Origin: Mesostigma viride
Lineage: Eukaryota > Streptophyta > Mesostigmatophyceae > Mesostigmatales > Mesostigmataceae
Assembly: GCA_009746045.1 (NCBI GenBank)
Contig: RPFO01000213.1
Coordinates: 10,257,858 to 10,321,857, forward strand
Direction: 5' to 3'
DNA length: 64,000 nucleotides
Shown: positions 60,223-64,000 of the stretch, piece by piece
How positions within the stretch are numbered: the first letter of the stretch is position 1
Layout of the letters: every line of letters starts with the position of its first letter
Made by a program: the position numbers and the translations under genes
The notes under the pieces: generated by a model
Database searches by the model: none
What the model was told of the DNA's origin: nothing
What the model saw: only the letters and a program-made list of their open reading frames with translations

Positions 60223-63200
60223 ATGGAGTCTTGCGACCATGAACGACTTGTGCAGCGCATCACAGCTCACATGGCTATATTTAACCTGTCCATTAATAAG
60301 ACGGCCACATCGGATTCCAAGGAAAGCGTTCAAAATACTGACGTCACGGGGGAGTTCCAAAGAAGGTCGCTGTGGCAACGCGAAGAGTCGCCTCTTTTGC
60401 GTTGGCTTCTCGGCTTGACCCCACCGCAGCGTTGGGCCGTGCTTACCGTAGTTGACGAGGAATGGGTGGCGCTAGTGCAGCATGTTCATCAAGGGGCCCG
60501 TCATCAGCGCGGTGGCGACTGCAATTTTATGCTCCTTTACGACATGAAGGAGCCACTCGTTGTCTCAAGGGGGAATTCCCAGGTGGCCGGCATTCGAAGA
60601 GGCACCAACTCGGGCGCTGCCATGAATGGCCTTCCAGGTGCTCACGTCCTGCAAATTCCGTCGATTGTATATCGAACGGATCCATTTCCGGACGGGCCCC
60701 TCGGATGTCAGGCGGCGGAGCACCGGCACGCCTGTCATGCCTTAGAGCTCGCTGCCCAGCTGAGCTCCTCGACGCTGCAATTTCTGAACGAGGAGGGAAC
60801 GGAGCTGGCTGCGGAACCAAACGGCCCGTCCGCCCTCATGCTTCACCACGACACCCTCACGCTGGCTCGCCACGTCGTCGAGGACGACATGTGCCTTCGA
60901 CGGCTCCTCCTGGGGGCGTCGTGGGGATGCTGGGGCGCAGGGGATGCCAGCGCCCTGGACGACAAAGCCCGCCTCGCGAGCCATAAATGGGCCGAGGCAT
61001 CCTGGCTGACCGCCACCGGGCACCACTCCCTCGGCGCCCTCATCGCCAACAAGTTGGAAATGGTTGCTTGGCAGCGGTGGAGCGAAGCCTTGAGGGGAAA
61101 AAAGAAGAAAAAGGCGACAGGGGGCCCTGGGCACGCGGGCGCAGGGGGGACCGGAGGCACGCCCTCGCTCCATTTCCTGCCTCCTCGGCTCTCTGGCCTC
61201 CTGCACGGGCTGTGCTCACTTGACAGGGCGGAGAGGGAGCGCATGTTCCGCGCCGCCCTGCTGGGGGCGGCCAGGGTGGAGGTGTGCAGGCAGCGGCAGG
61301 CGCGCCGGTGCCTCACTAAGCCAGCCACCAGAAAAGCGGAATCGAGCCAATTTAGCGGCAAGGCCCCCGGGGCGAAGCCTGGAGTGGACACCGGGGTGGC
61401 CACAAAGGCAGCCAAAGCGAATGGGCACAAGCATGGCAAGGCGGGAGGGACGAAGCAAACCAGAGGGGGTGCTGCGGCGGCAGGGCCGGGGGCAGGGGCA
61501 GGAGTGAGATCTCTTCCCCCACCCTCCCTCCCTCCGCCATCACCAGCTCAACCGGGACAGAACGGCACTCCATCTACTTGCCTTGCTCAAGAGGAGAGCG
61601 GTGATTCGGGCATCCCAGAAAGTAATCCTGACAGCAAGGGTCGTGCAGAAGCAGCTAGAGGTGCGTCAGCATCAGCAGCCGTGGGATCACCAGGGCCAGG
61701 AGCAGCAGGGGCAGGGCCCAGGGACGCGGTCCCTGCGCTCCTGGGCGCCCTGAAGGACCTGGACATGCTGCTCAGCTGTACCCGCTGGCTGGCTAATTCT
61801 GGCGCGCTGCCCATCTCATCACTCCCTACCACGGCCGACAAGGGGGCCCGCGAGGCGTGGCAGAGGGCGAAGGCGATCGGGCGGGGACAGGTGGCGGATG
61901 GGGATGACGCGGGGGGGTTTATGTCAGACGCCACGTGCGCGCCCGCCCCGTTGCGGACCTCGGCGCGTGTTCATCGTGAGGAATGGCGCTGCGTCTGGGG
62001 GCGCGGCACAGAGGCGATTGATGTCCGGGGAGGGCCAGACGATGGTGGCACGGTTCAGCTGGCAGGAAATCCGGGAGTTGATAAGGGAAAAAGGGATGGT
62101 AAAGAGGACGGGAAGAAGACAGGAGAACATGAAGGGAATAGGGGGGGAGCTAGGATTGGTGGCATGTGCCAGCGCGAGGGCACCGAAAGGGTTGCCCCCG
62201 GCAAGGCAACCACAGGAGCGGTGGGTGGTGGAGGCACCAGGGTGGGTCAGGGGGCGCAGCAGGGAGGCGAGAATGACGTGGCAGAGGTCGAGGTGGTGGC
62301 GGAGCTGGAACGACTCACGTACTGCCCCCTGGCTATTTCTGGTGGCCGTGTCGCTCATGTTTGTCAGCGTGCCCTGGCGTTACTGGTGGCGGCGCATGTT
62401 CAGAAAGCGGCGCATGATCTGGACGAGCTTTCAGGTGTGACGGATGACAGGCAAGGCCATCGGAACGCGGTGCAAGTGGACGCCAAGGGTGGACAAGCCC
62501 ATCGTCCCGGTCCACAGTCCGAGGCAAAGCCAGGCAAGGGCAGCAAGAGCAAGAAGAAGAAGAAGAGGGTGGACAAGGAGTTCGGGCCAGGGTCGGGCAA
62601 GGGTGACGGCAGTGGGGTGACATCTGAGGATGAGGTAGTGGGGGAGGCTGACAGCGCAGGCACAATGGAGGTGGCTGCCCCGGGGCTGAGGGGGGCTAAT
62701 GATGGGGATGAGGAGGAGCCCGTGTGTGGGGCTCGCCATTCTTTTTCTGATCATTCTTCCTCTGTTGCCACACCTGTGCCCGCTGGCTCGCAGGGACCCC
62801 TGCAGCCGCTTGGTTCCCCTGACGCGGCTCTTGCAAGGTTGTCATCTGGTGCCGGTATCAAAGCGGTGCCTGCCAAGAGGAAGGACAGGTGTCGGGAAAC
62901 GCGGCAGCCGGTCACCGCAGGCAAGGCAGCTGCTCCGGACAAGAAAGCTGGTGGGAGCAAGAGAGAGGGCAAGGCGGGGGCGGGTCAAGTAGGTACCACG
63001 GCTTGCGTGGCGGGCCAGGAGGGTGTGCCGGCACAGGTGGCAGAAGGTAACGCACCAGAATGTATGGGGCCATCGCCGGGCGAGCGCGAGGGTGAGGGTG
63101 ATGGCGAGGGCGCTATGGAGGTCGACCAGGCCTTGGACGTTCACAAATGTGGGTCCAGTCCCTCTCCAGCAAGGCCAGGCAAGGCTGCACCATCCGGTGA

Positions 63201-64000
63201 TAGAAGTGTGAGGGGCAAGGATGCCCCTGGTTCTGGTTTGAGCAGTACCCATGTCCTTGGCAGCTTGGCCGACTTTTCGACGAGGCAGGACCCCTTGGCC
63301 AGGGATGGGGGATGCACGAACCCAGGTGGGCCACCCGTCGGGCTCCCAGGGGCATTGCTGGCCCCCGCTTGGACACGCCTGGACGAAGAGTGTGCGCTGC
63401 CCAGAATTGTGGGTTCAGGTGCCGTTGGGTCGCAGAACCCACCACGAATGGCTGCCCAAGGGGAGTTGGTGTCAATGGGAGGCAACCGAATGGAGGGCGG
63501 GGACATGCCTGCACTTGTGCCCGTGCAGGGTCCTTGCGGGGCGAGCCATCTGCCCGCGGTGGGCGTTGCCGAGCGGCCACCTGGCGTGCCAGCGGATGTC
63601 TCTGTGCCTGGGCCCTTCGGTGCTTCCTCTGTGCCTGCCCGTAGCTTAGGGAAGACTGGTGAGGATGGACTGTCAGAGGGCGGGAGTCACGTAGTAGTAG
63701 CTCTTCAGGCACCACCAGCGATGACTGGGTCAGAGACAGTGCCAGAGTCTTCACCGCCGTCCAGCTCTGGGGGTGCGAGCATTACCCTCCTTGTGGGTGA
63801 CAGCGCCAGGTTTAACGGCTTCACGGCGAGCTACCCGCAATTTCAATTGCAGGGGGTGCATGCGGTGCCTGCCCCGGCGCCTGGGGATGGAAATGTTGCA
63901 GGGGGAAGCGGGCTGTCCATGGGGGAGCTGCAAGGCTTATCCCCTGCAGCCAGCCCACAACTGCAGGCATTGCCGGCGGACGTAGTGTCATCGGGGCCAC
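60223..64000 (+). CDS. Large intronless low-complexity protein, unknown function, truncated by window end
   Basis: The frame opens after TAG at 60220, with ATG at 60223 (a second in-frame ATG lies at 60271), and stays open to the last base (1,259 codons) without a stop or needed intron. The N-terminal about 320 residues look globular, with RWLLGLTPPQRWAVLTVVDE at about 60-80 and Trp-, Leu- and His-rich stretches such as HKWAEASWLTATGHHSLGAL. Internal ordered islands follow (LLGALKDLDMLLSCTRWLAN; ELERLTYCPLAI). The remainder is Gly/Ala/Pro/Ser-rich, with Lys clusters (SKSKKKKKR) and acidic runs that suggest disordered, possibly nuclear, linkers. I do not recognise the family. Like the FAD oxidase it lacks introns, in contrast to the split genes here. 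The 3' end lies right of the window. Confidence 0.7.
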   Translation, partial: MESCDHERLVQRITAHMAIFNLSINKTATSDSKESVQNTDVTGEFQRRSLWQREESPLLRWLLGLTPPQRWAVLTVVDEEWVALVQHVHQGARHQRGGDCNFMLLYDMKEPLVVSRGNSQVAGIRRGTNSGAAMNGLPGAHVLQIPSIVYRTDPFPDGPLGCQAAEHRHACHALELAAQLSSSTLQFLNEEGTELAAEPNGPSALMLHHDTLTLARHVVEDDMCLRRLLLGASWGCWGAGDASALDDKARLASHKWAEASWLTATGHHSLGALIANKLEMVAWQRWSEALRGKKKKKATGGPGHAGAGGTGGTPSLHFLPPRLSGLLHGLCSLDRAERERMFRAALLGAARVEVCRQRQARRCLTKPATRKAESSQFSGKAPGAKPGVDTGVATKAAKANGHKHGKAGGTKQTRGGAAAAGPGAGAGVRSLPPPSLPPPSPAQPGQNGTPSTCLAQEESGDSGIPESNPDSKGRAEAARGASASAAVGSPGPGAAGAGPRDAVPALLGALKDLDMLLSCTRWLANSGALPISSLPTTADKGAREAWQRAKAIGRGQVADGDDAGGFMSDATCAPAPLRTSARVHREEWRCVWGRGTEAIDVRGGPDDGGTVQLAGNPGVDKGKRDGKEDGKKTGEHEGNRGGARIGGMCQREGTERVAPGKATTGAVGGGGTRVGQGAQQGGENDVAEVEVVAELERLTYCPLAISGGRVAHVCQRALALLVAAHVQKAAHDLDELSGVTDDRQGHRNAVQVDAKGGQAHRPGPQSEAKPGKGSKSKKKKKRVDKEFGPGSGKGDGSGVTSEDEVVGEADSAGTMEVAAPGLRGANDGDEEEPVCGARHSFSDHSSSVATPVPAGSQGPLQPLGSPDAALARLSSGAGIKAVPAKRKDRCRETRQPVTAGKAAAPDKKAGGSKREGKAGAGQVGTTACVAGQEGVPAQVAEGNAPECMGPSPGEREGEGDGEGAMEVDQALDVHKCGSSPSPARPGKAAPSGDRSVRGKDAPGSGLSSTHVLGSLADFSTRQDPLARDGGCTNPGGPPVGLPGALLAPAWTRLDEECALPRIVGSGAVGSQNPPRMAAQGELVSMGGNRMEGGDMPALVPVQGPCGASHLPAVGVAERPPGVPADVSVPGPFGASSVPARSLGKTGEDGLSEGGSHVVVALQAPPAMTGSETVPESSPPSSSGGASITLLVGDSARFNGFTASYPQFQLQGVHAVPAPAPGDGNVAGGSGLSMGELQGLSPAASPQLQALPADVVSSGP

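Noticed and set aside
60462..63754. Multiple minus-strand frames of 100-213 codons and out-of-frame plus-strand frames
   Set aside because: They are shadows of the continuous plus-strand frame that starts at 60223.

Overview
The window is nuclear DNA of a eukaryote, most likely a unicellular alga. Genes are split by many GT..AG introns (donors mostly GTGAGT, GTGCGT, GTAAG and GTACG; acceptors CAG). Mean exon GC is high. Introns and intergenic DNA are packed with micro- and minisatellites, and there are no bacterial operon features. The largest gene has an architecture I know best from land plants (SEN1/UPF1-like helicase, then TRANK1-like UvrD helicase, then TPR region), which fits an algal or plant-related source. 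The lineage cannot be fixed from sequence alone.

Layout, left to right. (1) 552-8522, minus: RRP9/U3-55K, the WD40 protein of the U3 snoRNP, rebuilt here as ten exons that splice in frame; its C-terminal exons lie left of the window. Its introns hold an (AAATGG)n array and about 160 uninterrupted CCTG units (sense strand). (2) 9278-12716, plus: a divergent small single-pass membrane protein gene whose second intron is almost entirely five different minisatellites. (3) 15734-17605, plus: an intronless secreted FAD-linked (BBE-type) oxidase. (4) 17.6-22 kb: satellites and a possible minus-strand exon. (5) 22022-49710, minus: one giant gene of 20 exons whose joined reading frame is 11,019 nt (3,672 codons plus stop), carrying two complete superfamily 1 helicase cores, a TPR-like region, and a C-terminal hydrophobic segment with a Cys4 zinc-ribbon-like tail. 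(6) 49.7-54.9 kb: sparse DNA with a LINE ORF1p-like C-terminal domain relic. (7) 54918-59270, minus: a protein with two cyclic-nucleotide-binding domains (three exons). (8) 60223 to the right edge, plus: a large intronless, low-complexity-rich protein gene, truncated by the window.

The most unusual signal is not a gene. At many exon borders, the exon end together with its splice site recurs as decayed 'echo' copies inside the adjacent intron: RRP9 exons 4, 8, 9 and 10, CNB exon 2 on both sides, and helicase exons 10 and 12. Together with AGGT-type matches between donor and acceptor and a strong excess of phase-0 introns, this suggests introns born or lengthened by local tandem duplication across splice sites. 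Gene models were assembled by eye from splice motifs, frame continuity and remembered family sequence; no transcript or database evidence was available.
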